DNA of 64,000 bases from assembly GCA_002305075.1 (NCBI GenBank), contig DBQC01000006.1:17914-81913 (forward strand), in the 5' to 3' direction. The DNA is from Ruminococcaceae bacterium UBA1404 (GTDB lineage: Bacteria; Bacillota; Clostridia; Oscillospirales; Ruminococcaceae). The notes under the pieces were generated by a model, which ran no database searches, had not been told where the DNA came from, and saw nothing but the letters and a program-made list of their open reading frames with translations. Below, one piece after another: positions 24,947 through 32,824 of this stretch. How positions within the stretch are numbered: position 1 is the first letter of the stretch; every line of letters starts with the position of its first letter. A program made the position numbers and the translations under genes.

Positions 24947-25015
24947 AACAGATACGGATTTTTGCGCTTATGGTGCGCGGCCGCGCCCCTCTGGCGGCAG
25001 GAAGGAGCCGATACT

Positions 25016-25693
25016 GTGGGTCAAATGATCAGTCCCGCCTATATGATGAATTTGTTAGCTCGTATGGTGGTGCTGATGACTGCGCTGCCCGTCCACGAGT
25101 TTGCCCACGCCTGGGCCGCCTATAAAATGGGGGACAGCACGGCCAAAGACAGCGGCCGCCTCACCCTAAACCCGCTGGCCCATCTGGACCCACGGGGTTC
25201 GCTACTCATTCTGATTGCGGGCTTTGGCTTTGCAAAGCCCGTGCCGGTAGATCCTCGCAACTTTAAAAATCGCCGGGCCGGTGAGCTGGTCACCTCGATA
25301 GCGGGGCCGGCGTCCAACATATTGCTGGCCTTTGTGCTGCTGTGCCTAACCAAGATAGGCTTTTATGGCACCACGCTTTACGCCACCCCGGCTGTGAGCC
25401 GGGCACTGGCCGGGCCGCTGCTCATGATCGAGGCCATGGTCTACATAAACTGTTCGCTGGCCGTGTTTAACCTGCTGCCCGTCCCCCCGCTGGACGGCTG
25501 GCATGTTTTGGCCCAATTTGTGCCCCGCCGGGTACACAACTGGCTGTTGTATCGCCAGCAGACCCTGTCGCTTATTATGGTGGCGGCGGTGGTGTTCGGT
25601 CTGCTCGACGGGTTGATTGGCCTGCTAAGCGGTCATATTGTGTCTTTGCTGTTTACCCTTACCGGCTTTATCGAGCCGCTGTTTGGGTTTTAA
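25016..25693 (+). CDS. Site-2 protease family membrane metallopeptidase (M50)
   Basis: 225 residues from GTG 25016 (GAAGGAG eight bases before). Membrane-embedded zinc protease: HEFAH (HExxH, about residue 25) and the third ligand region NLLPVPPLDG, the M50 NPxPxxDG-type motif. Between them ITLNP-like GRLTLNPLAHLDPRGSLLIL and SIAGPASNILLAFVLL are typical of the short Firmicutes forms. Five to six membrane helices. The gene precedes scpA by five bases, a common Firmicutes order. The substrate is unknown. The frame is open upstream to 24962, but no ribosome binding site supports a longer start. Confidence 0.88.
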   Translation: MGQMISPAYMMNLLARMVVLMTALPVHEFAHAWAAYKMGDSTAKDSGRLTLNPLAHLDPRGSLLILIAGFGFAKPVPVDPRNFKNRRAGELVTSIAGPASNILLAFVLLCLTKIGFYGTTLYATPAVSRALAGPLLMIEAMVYINCSLAVFNLLPVPPLDGWHVLAQFVPRRVHNWLLYRQQTLSLIMVAAVVFGLLDGLIGLLSGHIVSLLFTLTGFIEPLFGF

Positions 25694-25698
25694 AAGCT

Positions 25699-26412
25699 AT
25701 GGAGAGATTATCTTTTCGAATGGGGGACTTCGAGGGCCCCCTCGATGCGCTGCTTTTTCTTATATCCAAGCATAAAATGGATATTTTTGACATCGAGATA
25801 TCCCAGCTGCTCGCCCAGTATATGGCGCTTATCGAGGACCTTTCGGGGGACGAGCTGGAGGTGGCCAGCGAATTTTTAGAGATGGCCGCCCGGCTGGTGC
25901 ATATCAAAACCCTGGCGTTGCTGCCCCGCCACGAGGAGGAGGCCGAGCGTCTGCGCAGCGAGCTTACGGGCGAGCTGATTGAGTATCAGGTCTGCCGGCA
26001 GGTGGCCGCCGCTTTGCGGGAGATGCAGACGCCCCTGCCTCACTTTGTGCGGCCCGAGCAGCCTCAGCCCCAGCGGCCCTACGCCCATCGCCACGATGCC
26101 ACCGAGCTAGCCAGGGCCTATCTGCTGGCCACCGGTCGCCGCCAGCAGCGTATGCCGCCGCCTCCCGAGCGCTTTAGGGGCATTGTGGGCCGGCGTGTGG
26201 TGCCCGTGTCGGCCCGCATACGCTATCTGCTGCGCCGGTTGCGCCGCCACCGCAGGATGGACTACAATGAGGTATTTGACGGCGGGGAGCGCAGTGAGCG
26301 GGTGGCCACCTTTATCGCCCTGTTAGAGCTTATCAAGGCCGGGCGGGTGCGCCTGAGCGAGGACGACCAACATATTATCCTAAACGAGGGGGCCCTGCGG
26401 CAGTATGAATGA
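25699..26412 (+). CDS. scpA: Segregation and condensation protein A
   Basis: 237 residues, the kleisin subunit that bridges SMC heads for chromosome condensation. The N-terminus SFRMGDFEGPLDALLFLISK and KMDIFDIEISQLLAQY are diagnostic of ScpA; the C-terminal winged helix ends VATFIALLELIKAGRVRLSE. It overlaps scpB by eight bases, so the partners are translationally coupled. Confidence 0.95.
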   Translation: MERLSFRMGDFEGPLDALLFLISKHKMDIFDIEISQLLAQYMALIEDLSGDELEVASEFLEMAARLVHIKTLALLPRHEEEAERLRSELTGELIEYQVCRQVAAALREMQTPLPHFVRPEQPQPQRPYAHRHDATELARAYLLATGRRQQRMPPPPERFRGIVGRRVVPVSARIRYLLRRLRRHRRMDYNEVFDGGERSERVATFIALLELIKAGRVRLSEDDQHIILNEGALRQYE

Positions 26413-26989
26413 GTTACAGCGGAAAATTCTGGCCATCCTATTTGCATCGGGGGATCCCATCGGTGGGGACAGGCTGGCCGAGGCGCTGGACATCACCTTA
26501 GAGGATGTGGACAAGCTGCTGCTCACCCTGAGCGACTGGCTGAGCGACCTCGATATGCCCTTTGAAATACTCTATTTAGGGGGCCAATACCAGCTTGCCA
26601 CCCGGCGGGAGCTGGCCCCGATTATTTCGGCGGCGCTGGACACCCGGCGGGCAGCCCCCCTCACCCAGGCTTCGCTCGAGGTGCTGGCCATTATCGCCTA
26701 TAATCAGCCGGTGACAAGGGCCTTTATCGAGCAGGTGCGGGGGGTGGACAGCTCCTCCATCGTGGCAAACCTCACCCAAAAGGGCTTCATCGAGGAGGTG
26801 GACAGGCTGGATATTCCCGGCCGCCCCATTGCCTTTGGCACCACGCCACTGTTTTTGCGCACTTTTGGCATATCTGACCTGTCCGAGCTGCCCGACCCCC
26901 ACAGCTTTTCGGCCCAGCCCATGCCCGACGAGGACACGGCCGACGCCCATATGCCTCAGGACCCCGACCAGATGGATTTAGAGCTCTAA
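26405..26989 (+). CDS. scpB: Segregation and condensation protein B
   Basis: 194 residues with two winged-helix domains; binds ScpA in the SMC condensin complex. Typical segments: ILAILFASGDPIGGDRLAEAL, QYQLATRRELAPII, SLEVLAIIAYNQPVTRAFIE and GVDSSSIVANLTQKGFIEE, GTTPLFLRTFGISDLSELP. The acidic tail (about 175-194) is unconserved. Start ATG 26405 lies inside the end of scpA. Confidence 0.95.
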   Translation: MNELQRKILAILFASGDPIGGDRLAEALDITLEDVDKLLLTLSDWLSDLDMPFEILYLGGQYQLATRRELAPIISAALDTRRAAPLTQASLEVLAIIAYNQPVTRAFIEQVRGVDSSSIVANLTQKGFIEEVDRLDIPGRPIAFGTTPLFLRTFGISDLSELPDPHSFSAQPMPDEDTADAHMPQDPDQMDLEL

Positions 26990-27017
26990 TCGCCACCACC
27001 GAAAGGGGGGATCGGCC

Positions 27018-27632
27018 CTGCCTAGCTGGCCTCTTATCTTAATCGGACTGATTGTGTTGCTGCTCGCCGCCCCGGTGCGCCTGCGCATTGAGGCGGGGGA
27101 GGGGGAATTTAGGCTGACCGTGGGCTATCTGTTTTTTAGCCGCCGTCTGCCCGACGCACAAAAGGTGGCCGAGAAGACCGTAAAGGAAGCCCCCGAAACA
27201 GCCCCAAAGGCCCCCAAAAAGGCCGCCCGAAAGCTGGATGTTTCAATTGAGGAGCTTTTGGACCTTGCGCTCGGACTCTGGCCACCGGTGCGGCGGCTCA
27301 TCCGAGCGGTTCAGTTGCGCCATCTCAGCTTTCATCTGGCGGTGGGCGGCTCCGATGCGGCGGCAGCGGCCCTAAACTACGGGCGACTCTGCGGGGTGGT
27401 GGCCTATGGCGAGGCGCTGCTGCGCAGCATCTTTCGCCGGGTAGAGATCGACGCCCTCACCGTAGTGCCCGACTTTCTTGGGGAGGGGTTGCGCTACCAA
27501 CTGGATGTCACCCTTAAGCTGCGCCCCGGCCGGGTGCTCTGGACGGGGCTGGTACTCATTGTAAAGGCATTCCCCTTTATTTTCAAACTGGCCCGTCCTC
27601 CACAGCTGGCCCGGACCGTGCCCGCCACCTGA
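27018..27632 (+). CDS. DUF2953 membrane-anchored protein (apparent CTG start)
   Basis: About 204 residues. One N-terminal membrane helix (PSWPLILIGLIVLLLLAAPV) followed by LRIEAGEGEFRLTVGYLFF, a basic Ala/Lys/Pro linker, and the DUF2953 domain ending in LKLRPGRVLWTGLVLIVKA. The family is sporulation-linked and sits between scpB and ytfJ in many Firmicutes, as here. The only ATG/GTG/TTG at the front is GTG 27054, which would cut off half of the helix and has no ribosome binding site; CTG 27018 follows AAAGGGGGG by seven bases and keeps the whole helix, so I start there. An alternative is that the true start is GTG with a truncated helix. Confidence 0.75.
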   Translation: MPSWPLILIGLIVLLLAAPVRLRIEAGEGEFRLTVGYLFFSRRLPDAQKVAEKTVKEAPETAPKAPKKAARKLDVSIEELLDLALGLWPPVRRLIRAVQLRHLSFHLAVGGSDAAAAALNYGRLCGVVAYGEALLRSIFRRVEIDALTVVPDFLGEGLRYQLDVTLKLRPGRVLWTGLVLIVKAFPFIFKLARPPQLARTVPAT

Positions 27633-27700
27633 ACTGCCGCAAAGCCCCAAGGCTTTACACTCTGCGTAAAAAACCGTGCGATGCACAATTGGAGGTTCCC

Positions 27701-28156
27701 ATGGATACAACCACACCCAAACAGCCCCACAACATCACCGAGATTTTAAACACCAGCTTGGAAAACCTAAAAAAGCTAGTGGATGTAGACACCGTGGTGG
27801 GCAAGCCCATCACCACCCCCGAGGGCACTGTGATTATCCCGGTGTCCAAAGTGACCTTTGGCTTTGGCGCCGGCGGCGGAGATATTCCGACCACCAAGGG
27901 CGGCAGCCCCTTTGGCGGGGGCAGCGGTGGAGCCACCACCATCACCCCGCTGGCCTTTTTGGTTATCACCCAGGGCCGAGTGGAGCTGCTTAACATTGCT
28001 GCGCCGCACAACACCCTCGACCGGGCGGTGGACATGGTGCCCGGGCTGATTGACAAGGTGGGCCTGGCTTTTGCCGGCCTTGACCTCGGTGGCAAGGGCA
28101 AAAAGGCCGGCCAGCCTCCCGCATCCGCCATCGCCGCCGACCCGGTGGAGCCCTAA
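27701..28156 (+). CDS. ytfJ: Sporulation protein YtfJ (GerW family)
   Basis: 151 residues from ATG 27701 (GGAGG five bases before; an in-frame ATG twelve bases upstream overlaps the site). Family features: ILNTSLENLKKLVDVDTVVG, the glycine-rich FGFGAGGGDIP and GGGSGGATTITPLAFLVI, RVELLNI, then a C-terminal region with VPGLIDKVG. GerW proteins are made in the forespore and help spore germination through lysozyme-like hydrolases. Placed after DUF2953 and before a dacF, the standard sporulation-linked order. Confidence 0.92.
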   Translation: MDTTTPKQPHNITEILNTSLENLKKLVDVDTVVGKPITTPEGTVIIPVSKVTFGFGAGGGDIPTTKGGSPFGGGSGGATTITPLAFLVITQGRVELLNIAAPHNTLDRAVDMVPGLIDKVGLAFAGLDLGGKGKKAGQPPASAIAADPVEP

Positions 28157-28224
28157 GTCTGTCATGTTAGGTCGCCTGTGCACATAATTTTTAGGTAAAC
28201 CTATGTGTAAAGGCGGGATGTTTC

Positions 28225-29316
28225 GTGCGCAGGCTACTTGCTCTTGTGTTGCTGCTGCCTCTGCTTACGCTGCCCACAGCGGCGCTGTCGGCGGCCAAGG
28301 GGGCCATTGTGATGGAGCCCGAGTCGGGGCGGGTGCTCTTTGAAAAGGAGGCCGACCTGCCCCTGCCCATGGCCAGCACCACCAAAATCCTCACGGTGTT
28401 GCTCACCCTTGAGCAGCCCGATTTGGACAGCCCCTTTGAGGTGGATGCGGCCGCCCTGCGGGTAGAGGGCTCCTCCATGGGGCTCAAGCCGGGCGATATG
28501 GTGACCCTGCGCACTTTGGCCTATGGCATGATGCTTCATTCGGGCAACGATGCGGCCGGGGCTGCCGCCACCGCCATAGCCGGCGACAAGGACAGCTTTG
28601 CCGTGCTGATGAACGACCGGGCAAGGCGCATCGGCATGACGGCCTCAAACTTTACCAATCCCTCGGGTCTCAGCGAGGAGGGACATCAGGCCTCGGCTCG
28701 GGACATGGCCAAGCTGGCCGCCGAGGCGCTGAAGAACCCCGACTTTAGAGAGATGGCCAGCGCCAAGAATGTGGCGGTGGAGTTTGGCTCGCCCCCGGTG
28801 CGCCAGCTTCTGCTCAACCACAACCGGCTGCTCTGGCGCTATCCCTATGCCATCGGGGTTAAAACCGGCTTTACCAAGGCCGCCGGGCGCTGCTTGGTGT
28901 CGGCCGCCCATAAGGACGGGGTCACCCTTATCTGCGTCACCCTAAACTGCCCGGACGACTTTAACGCCCACCAACGAGCCTACGAGCGCTATTTCGACAC
29001 CCTTGAACGGGTAGACTTTGCTGGCGAGGCCAAGGGTATTCGCCTGCCGGTGGTGGGTGGGACGCTCAGCAGCCTTGAGCTTGTATTAGAGGGGCCGCTG
29101 GCAGCCACCCTGCCCAAGGGCCAGGCCGACGCCTGCCGCCTGATTATCGAGGCGCCACCCTTTGTCTATGCACCGGTACCGGCCGGCCATGTACTGGGCC
29201 GGGCCGCTGTCTACCACGCCGGCGAGCTGGTGGCCGAAAGCCCGCTGCTGGCCGCCCACTCGGTATCGGCGCCGCCTTATCAGCCCACCCTTTTCGAGCG
29301 CCTTTTTGGCGAATAA
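28225..29316 (+). CDS. dacF: Serine-type D-Ala-D-Ala carboxypeptidase (DacF family), copy 2
   Basis: 363 residues from GTG 28225 (AAAGGCGGG upstream). A signal peptide (LLALVLLLPLLTLPTAALSA) exports it. Motifs: STTK (MASTTKILTVLL), SGN (LHSGNDAAGAA) and KTG (GVKTGFTKAAGRC), then a beta-rich C-terminal domain. It removes terminal D-Ala from peptidoglycan. The setting next to ytfJ and DUF2953 suggests the sporulation role known for B. subtilis DacF (forespore), unlike copy 1 at 15968. Confidence 0.9.
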   Translation: MRRLLALVLLLPLLTLPTAALSAAKGAIVMEPESGRVLFEKEADLPLPMASTTKILTVLLTLEQPDLDSPFEVDAAALRVEGSSMGLKPGDMVTLRTLAYGMMLHSGNDAAGAAATAIAGDKDSFAVLMNDRARRIGMTASNFTNPSGLSEEGHQASARDMAKLAAEALKNPDFREMASAKNVAVEFGSPPVRQLLLNHNRLLWRYPYAIGVKTGFTKAAGRCLVSAAHKDGVTLICVTLNCPDDFNAHQRAYERYFDTLERVDFAGEAKGIRLPVVGGTLSSLELVLEGPLAATLPKGQADACRLIIEAPPFVYAPVPAGHVLGRAAVYHAGELVAESPLLAAHSVSAPPYQPTLFERLFGE

Positions 29317-29360
29317 CCCATGACCCCATAAAAGCGCCAAGGGCGCGAAAGGACAAAACT

Positions 29361-30365
29361 ATGCGCATACACAAACTGCTCTCCAGCGAGGGGGTGCTCT
29401 CCCGCCGCAAGGCCGAGGACTATATCCGGGCCGGGCGGGTCACCGTAAATGGCCGCAAGGCGACCATCGGTCAGGATGTAAACCCCCGCAAGGATATCAT
29501 CGCAATAGACGGCGTTCGCGTCGAAACGGACCGCAATCAGCGCCGCCGCTATATCGCCCTCAACAAGCCTCGGGGCTATGTGTCCACCCTCACCGACGAG
29601 TTGGGTCGCCGCTGCGTGGCTGACCTGGTGGCCGATGTGGGCACCCGGGTCTATCCCATTGGGCGGCTGGACCGAGACAGCGAGGGCCTCTTGCTGTTTA
29701 CCAACGACGGGGAGTTTGCCAACCTCATCATGCACCCGTCCCGGCAGGTCAACAAGACCTATCGGGTTACCATCCCCGGCCCGGTTACCGAGGATCAGCT
29801 TATCCACCTGTCCACCGGTGTGGATTTGGGCGAGGACGGCACCACCGCCCCCGCACAGGTGGATGTGCTCACCCGGGAACCGGGGCGCACCGTACTGCGC
29901 ATCACCATCCACGAGGGCAAAAACCGCCAAATCCGCCGTATGTGCGAGGGCGTGGGCTTAGAGGTGGCCCGGCTGCGACGCATTTCGGTGGGGCCCATTC
30001 GGTTAGGCATGCTCAAGCCCGGCACATGGCGAGAGCTGGAGCCCCGGGAGGTGGGTGCGCTGCGGGCGGCCGTTAAAACCCCCAACATCGAGTCGATACA
30101 GGCCCAAAAAGCCCGGGAGCAGGGTCGTCCGCCCCGGGGTGCCGCCCGAGGGGAGAAGCCCTGGGCCAAGGATGACAAATCCAAGAAGCCCGGAGCCAAA
30201 CCCTATTCAAAGGATGGCAAACCCGGTGCCAAGCCTTATTCAAAAGATGGCAAGCCCGGCACCAAGCCTTATTCAAAGGATGGCAAGCCTGGCACCAAGC
30301 CTTATTCAAAGGGTGGCAAACCCGGTGCCAAACCCTACACCAAAAGGGGCGGTGATGGTCTATGA
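29361..30365 (+). CDS. rluB: 23S rRNA pseudouridine synthase RluB-type with a repeated basic tail
   Basis: 334 residues. An S4 RNA-binding domain (residues 1-60: RIHKLLSSEGVLSRRKAEDY) precedes the RsuA/RluB catalytic domain with GRLDRDSEGLLLFTND (catalytic Asp) and HEGKNRQIRRMCEGVGLEV. It makes a pseudouridine in helix 89 of 23S rRNA. The normal fold ends near residue 240; the last 95 residues are Lys/Pro/Gly-rich and from residue 276 consist of five 11-residue repeats. Such basic tails are common on RluB but the regular repeat is unusual. It overlaps the next gene by four bases. Confidence 0.9.
   Translation: MRIHKLLSSEGVLSRRKAEDYIRAGRVTVNGRKATIGQDVNPRKDIIAIDGVRVETDRNQRRRYIALNKPRGYVSTLTDELGRRCVADLVADVGTRVYPIGRLDRDSEGLLLFTNDGEFANLIMHPSRQVNKTYRVTIPGPVTEDQLIHLSTGVDLGEDGTTAPAQVDVLTREPGRTVLRITIHEGKNRQIRRMCEGVGLEVARLRRISVGPIRLGMLKPGTWRELEPREVGALRAAVKTPNIESIQAQKAREQGRPPRGAARGEKPWAKDDKSKKPGAKPYSKDGKPGAKPYSKDGKPGTKPYSKDGKPGTKPYSKGGKPGAKPYTKRGGDGL
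30186..30350 (+). repeat. Five tandem 33-bp repeats in the 3' end of rluB
   Basis: Units start at 30186, 30219, 30252, 30285 and 30318, each encoding a variant of KPGAKPYSKDG. The first three or four are nearly identical at the DNA level, the last has diverged. An in-frame minisatellite that could vary in copy number between strains. Confidence 0.9.
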
Positions 30366-30751
30366 TGCTCTGTATCGAGCCGGTGCGCGACCGCCAGCGA
30401 TTGGAGGGGCTGTTTGAGCAGGCCGGACTTGACCTGCCCGCCTTTCCCTTTGGTGTGGAGCTAAGCCTCGGCAATCAGGCGGCCTTTGGGCTGTTTGAAA
30501 TTGACCCCCATGCAGCCAGCATCGGCGTGCTCTATGCATCGGCGCCCGACACGGCGCTGCTCGATGCGGTGGTGCGGGCGGGCATATCGGCCGGAGAACA
30601 GATGGGCTGCGGCGAATTTGACCTGTCTGCCAAAATGCCGCCGGACATGCTAGGCAGGCTGACCCCGCTGGGTTACGCCCCCGGCCCCCGACAGATTGAA
30701 GAATTTTTTAGCCACTGCCCCGGCGGTTGCAGCGGAAGTTTAGGAGAGTAA
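30362..30751 (+). CDS. Hypothetical protein between rluB and yicC
   Basis: 129 residues, no recognised domain. The pattern SIGVLYASAPDTALLDAVVRAG followed by SAGEQMGCGEFDLSAK and LTPLGYAPGPRQIEEFF could fit a single-domain alpha/beta protein, weakly like an acetyltransferase fold, but no cofactor-binding motif is certain. It begins ATGATG inside the rluB stop (four-base overlap) and ends just before yicC, so it belongs to the operon. Whether ATG 30362 or ATG 30365 is used is not decided. Confidence 0.65.
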   Translation: MMLCIEPVRDRQRLEGLFEQAGLDLPAFPFGVELSLGNQAAFGLFEIDPHAASIGVLYASAPDTALLDAVVRAGISAGEQMGCGEFDLSAKMPPDMLGRLTPLGYAPGPRQIEEFFSHCPGGCSGSLGE

Positions 30752-30753
30752 TC

Positions 30754-31632
30754 ATGATATCGAGTATGACAGGTTATGGTCGGGCCCAGCGCCAGATGGG
30801 TGGCCGGGACATATCGGTGGAGATTAAGGGCGTAAACCACCGCTACTTTGAATTTTCATGCCGCACCGCCCGCAGCTACGCCTTTTTGGAGGACAGCCTT
30901 AAGCGGCGGGTGCAAAATCAGGTGGGCCGTGGCAAGGTGGAGGTGGGCCTTAGCATTCAAAACCTCACGGCCGAGGGGCTTACGGTGCGCCTTAACGAGG
31001 GGGCGGCCACAGCCTATACCGAGGCTTTGCGCCGGCTGAGGGACATAGCGAATATCGAGGGAGATGTCACCCTCGATCAGCTGACCCGCTTTCCCGAGAT
31101 TTTTGCGGTGGAAAAGGCCGGCGAGGACGAGGAGGCCCTCTGGGCCGATGTGTCGGTGGTGCTGGACGAGGCCCTTGACGGCTTTTTGGCCATGCGCCGC
31201 CGAGAGGGCGAAAGCTTGCGGGCCGACCTGTTAAGCCGCCTTGAGGCGGTGGAGCGCAATATCGCCGTCATCGAGAACGCCGCCCCCCAGCTCACCGAGG
31301 AGCATCGGGCCCGGCTCTACCAAAAGCTCAGCGAACTGCTGGCCGACCGGGGTGTGGACGAGGGTCGGCTGCTGACCGAGGCCGCTTTGTTTGCCGAGCG
31401 CACCGATGTGGGGGAGGAGACCGTGCGGCTGCGTAGCCATCTGGACCAGTACCGGGCCATTTTGGCCGAGGGCGGACCGGTGGGGCGCAAGCTCGATTTT
31501 CTCACCCAGGAGCTCAATCGGGAGGTCAACACCATTGGCTCCAAGATACAGGATGTGGCCATTTCTCGGGTGGTGGTGGCCATGAAGAGCGATATTGAAA
31601 AAATCCGCGAGCAAATACAAAATATAGAATAA
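30754..31632 (+). CDS. yicC: YicC family endoribonuclease-like protein
   Basis: 292 residues from ATG 30754 (AGGAG seven bases before; a longer reading from 30727 is not supported by homology). Signature start ISSMTGYGRAQ, then EIKGVNHRYFEF and the C-terminal DUF1732 part with DFLTQELNREVNTIGSK and SRVVVAMKSDIEKIREQ. YicC proteins are hexameric RNases described in E. coli and B. subtilis. Standing before remA and gmk is the usual Firmicutes order. Confidence 0.94.
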   Translation: MISSMTGYGRAQRQMGGRDISVEIKGVNHRYFEFSCRTARSYAFLEDSLKRRVQNQVGRGKVEVGLSIQNLTAEGLTVRLNEGAATAYTEALRRLRDIANIEGDVTLDQLTRFPEIFAVEKAGEDEEALWADVSVVLDEALDGFLAMRRREGESLRADLLSRLEAVERNIAVIENAAPQLTEEHRARLYQKLSELLADRGVDEGRLLTEAALFAERTDVGEETVRLRSHLDQYRAILAEGGPVGRKLDFLTQELNREVNTIGSKIQDVAISRVVVAMKSDIEKIREQIQNIE

Positions 31633-31641
31633 CCCCTAAGC

Positions 31642-31671
31642 TTGACGGCCGTGTGCCGGGCAGGCTATAAT
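31642..31671 (+). promoter_or_regulatory. Candidate sigma-A promoter of remA-gmk-rpoZ
   Basis: TTGACG (31642-31647), 18-bp spacer, TATAAT (31666-31671), 50 bp before remA. Confidence 0.8.
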
Positions 31672-31720
31672 AGTTCATCAACCTGATATGGCCCCAGCCG
31701 GGCAAAGCGGAGGAATGGCA

Positions 31721-31978
31721 ATGAAGCTTATCAACATAGGGTTTGGCAACATGGTGTCGGCCAGTAGGCTGGTGGCCATTGTAAGCCCCGAATCGGCCCC
31801 CATCAAGCGCATCATTCAGGATGCCCGAGATCGGGGCAGCCTGATCGACGCCACTTATGGCCGACGCACGCGGGCGGTGATTGTCACCGATTCCGACCAT
31901 GTGATTTTGTCGGCCGTGCAGCCCGAGACGGTGGCCAACCGCATCACCACCGAACAGGACGAGGCCGATGACGAATAA
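31721..31978 (+). CDS. remA: RemA family regulator (DUF370)
   Basis: 85 residues from ATG 31721, which sits seven bases after GGAGG. Starts KLINIGFGNMVSASRLVAIV, then ESAPIKRIIQDARDRGSLID and RRTRAVIVTDSDHVILSAVQ, all diagnostic. In B. subtilis RemA is a small oligomeric DNA-binding activator of biofilm matrix and osmoprotectant genes. The four-gene order yicC-remA-gmk-rpoZ is conserved in Firmicutes. The gene overlaps gmk by eleven bases. Confidence 0.93.
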   Translation: MKLINIGFGNMVSASRLVAIVSPESAPIKRIIQDARDRGSLIDATYGRRTRAVIVTDSDHVILSAVQPETVANRITTEQDEADDE

Positions 31979-32582
31979 AGAAGGGCTGCTCATCGTTTAT
32001 TCAGGGCCGTCGGGGGTGGGCAAGGGCACGCTGATTGCCCCTCTGATCGAGGAGCTGGGCATGACCTTTTCGGTCTCGCTGACCACCCGTTCCCCCCGTC
32101 CCGGCGAGGAGCAGGGCAAAAGCTACCACTTTGTGTCTCAGGCCGAGTTCGAGCGCATGGTGGATGCGGGCGACCTGCTGGAATATGCCCGCTATAACCA
32201 GAACTACTACGGCACCCCCCGCCGTGCCGTGGAACAGACGCTGCAGCAGGGCCGGGATGTGCTGCTGGAAATTGATGTGCAGGGTGCCATGCAGCTTCGG
32301 CGCAGCTTTCCGGCGGCCGTGTTCATCTTTGTAATGCCCCCCTCCCTCGAGGCGCTCTGGGACCGGCTTGCGGGTCGGGGCACCGAGGGGGCCGAGGAGG
32401 TAGCCCGGCGCATGGCCTTTGCCAAGGGCGAAATCGCCATGAGCCAGTACTACGATTTTATTATTGTCAACGACCAAATCGAGCGGGCCCGCGCCCAGCT
32501 TAGGGCCGTTATCGAGGCCTCGCGAGTGCGCGCGCCCCACATGAAAAAATTTGTAGAGGAGGTGCTGCACGGTCATGCTTAA
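31968..32582 (+). CDS. gmk: Guanylate kinase
   Basis: 204 residues. Phosphorylates GMP to GDP. P-loop YSGPSGVGKGTL (residues 11-22), GMP-binding SVSLTTRSPRPGEEQGKSYH and LEYARYNQNYYGTPR, LLEIDVQGAMQLR. Overlaps remA at the start and rpoZ at the end by eight bases, so the three are tightly coupled. Confidence 0.97.
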   Translation: MTNKEGLLIVYSGPSGVGKGTLIAPLIEELGMTFSVSLTTRSPRPGEEQGKSYHFVSQAEFERMVDAGDLLEYARYNQNYYGTPRRAVEQTLQQGRDVLLEIDVQGAMQLRRSFPAAVFIFVMPPSLEALWDRLAGRGTEGAEEVARRMAFAKGEIAMSQYYDFIIVNDQIERARAQLRAVIEASRVRAPHMKKFVEEVLHGHA

Positions 32583-32763
32583 ACCATCTATGAGCGAGAT
32601 ACTGGGCAACCGCACCGGCGATTATTATGAATTTGTGGTGGCCGTGGCCAAACGGGCCCGAGAAATTGCCGACATAGCCGAAGCCGAGGGCGAAATCATC
32701 GACGAAAAGCCCGTTAAGCTGGCGGTGGAGGAGTTTGCCGAAAAGAAGATTAAACTAAGCTAA
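32575..32763 (+). CDS. rpoZ: RNA polymerase omega subunit
   Basis: 62 residues, matching the usual Firmicutes length. Contains YYEFVVAVAKRAREIADIAE and the C-terminal KPVKLAVEEFAEKKI, which wraps the beta-prime subunit. It overlaps gmk; a terminator hairpin follows. Confidence 0.93.
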   Translation: MLKPSMSEILGNRTGDYYEFVVAVAKRAREIADIAEAEGEIIDEKPVKLAVEEFAEKKIKLS

Positions 32764-32769
32764 CCCCGC

Positions 32770-32797
32770 AGCCGCCTTTTGGCGGCTTTCTTCCTTT
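32770..32797 (+). terminator. Hairpin between rpoZ and priA
   Basis: AGCCGCC, loop TTTT, GGCGGCT, then TTCTTCCTTTT. It may attenuate rather than stop read-through into priA, for which no separate promoter is evident. Confidence 0.8.
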
Positions 32798-32824
32798 TGG
32801 GGAGAGCAGAAGGGAGGACCGGCC

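Noticed and set aside
30186..30350. CRISPR array
   Set aside because: The 33-bp repeats are contiguous, without spacers, and in frame with rluB.
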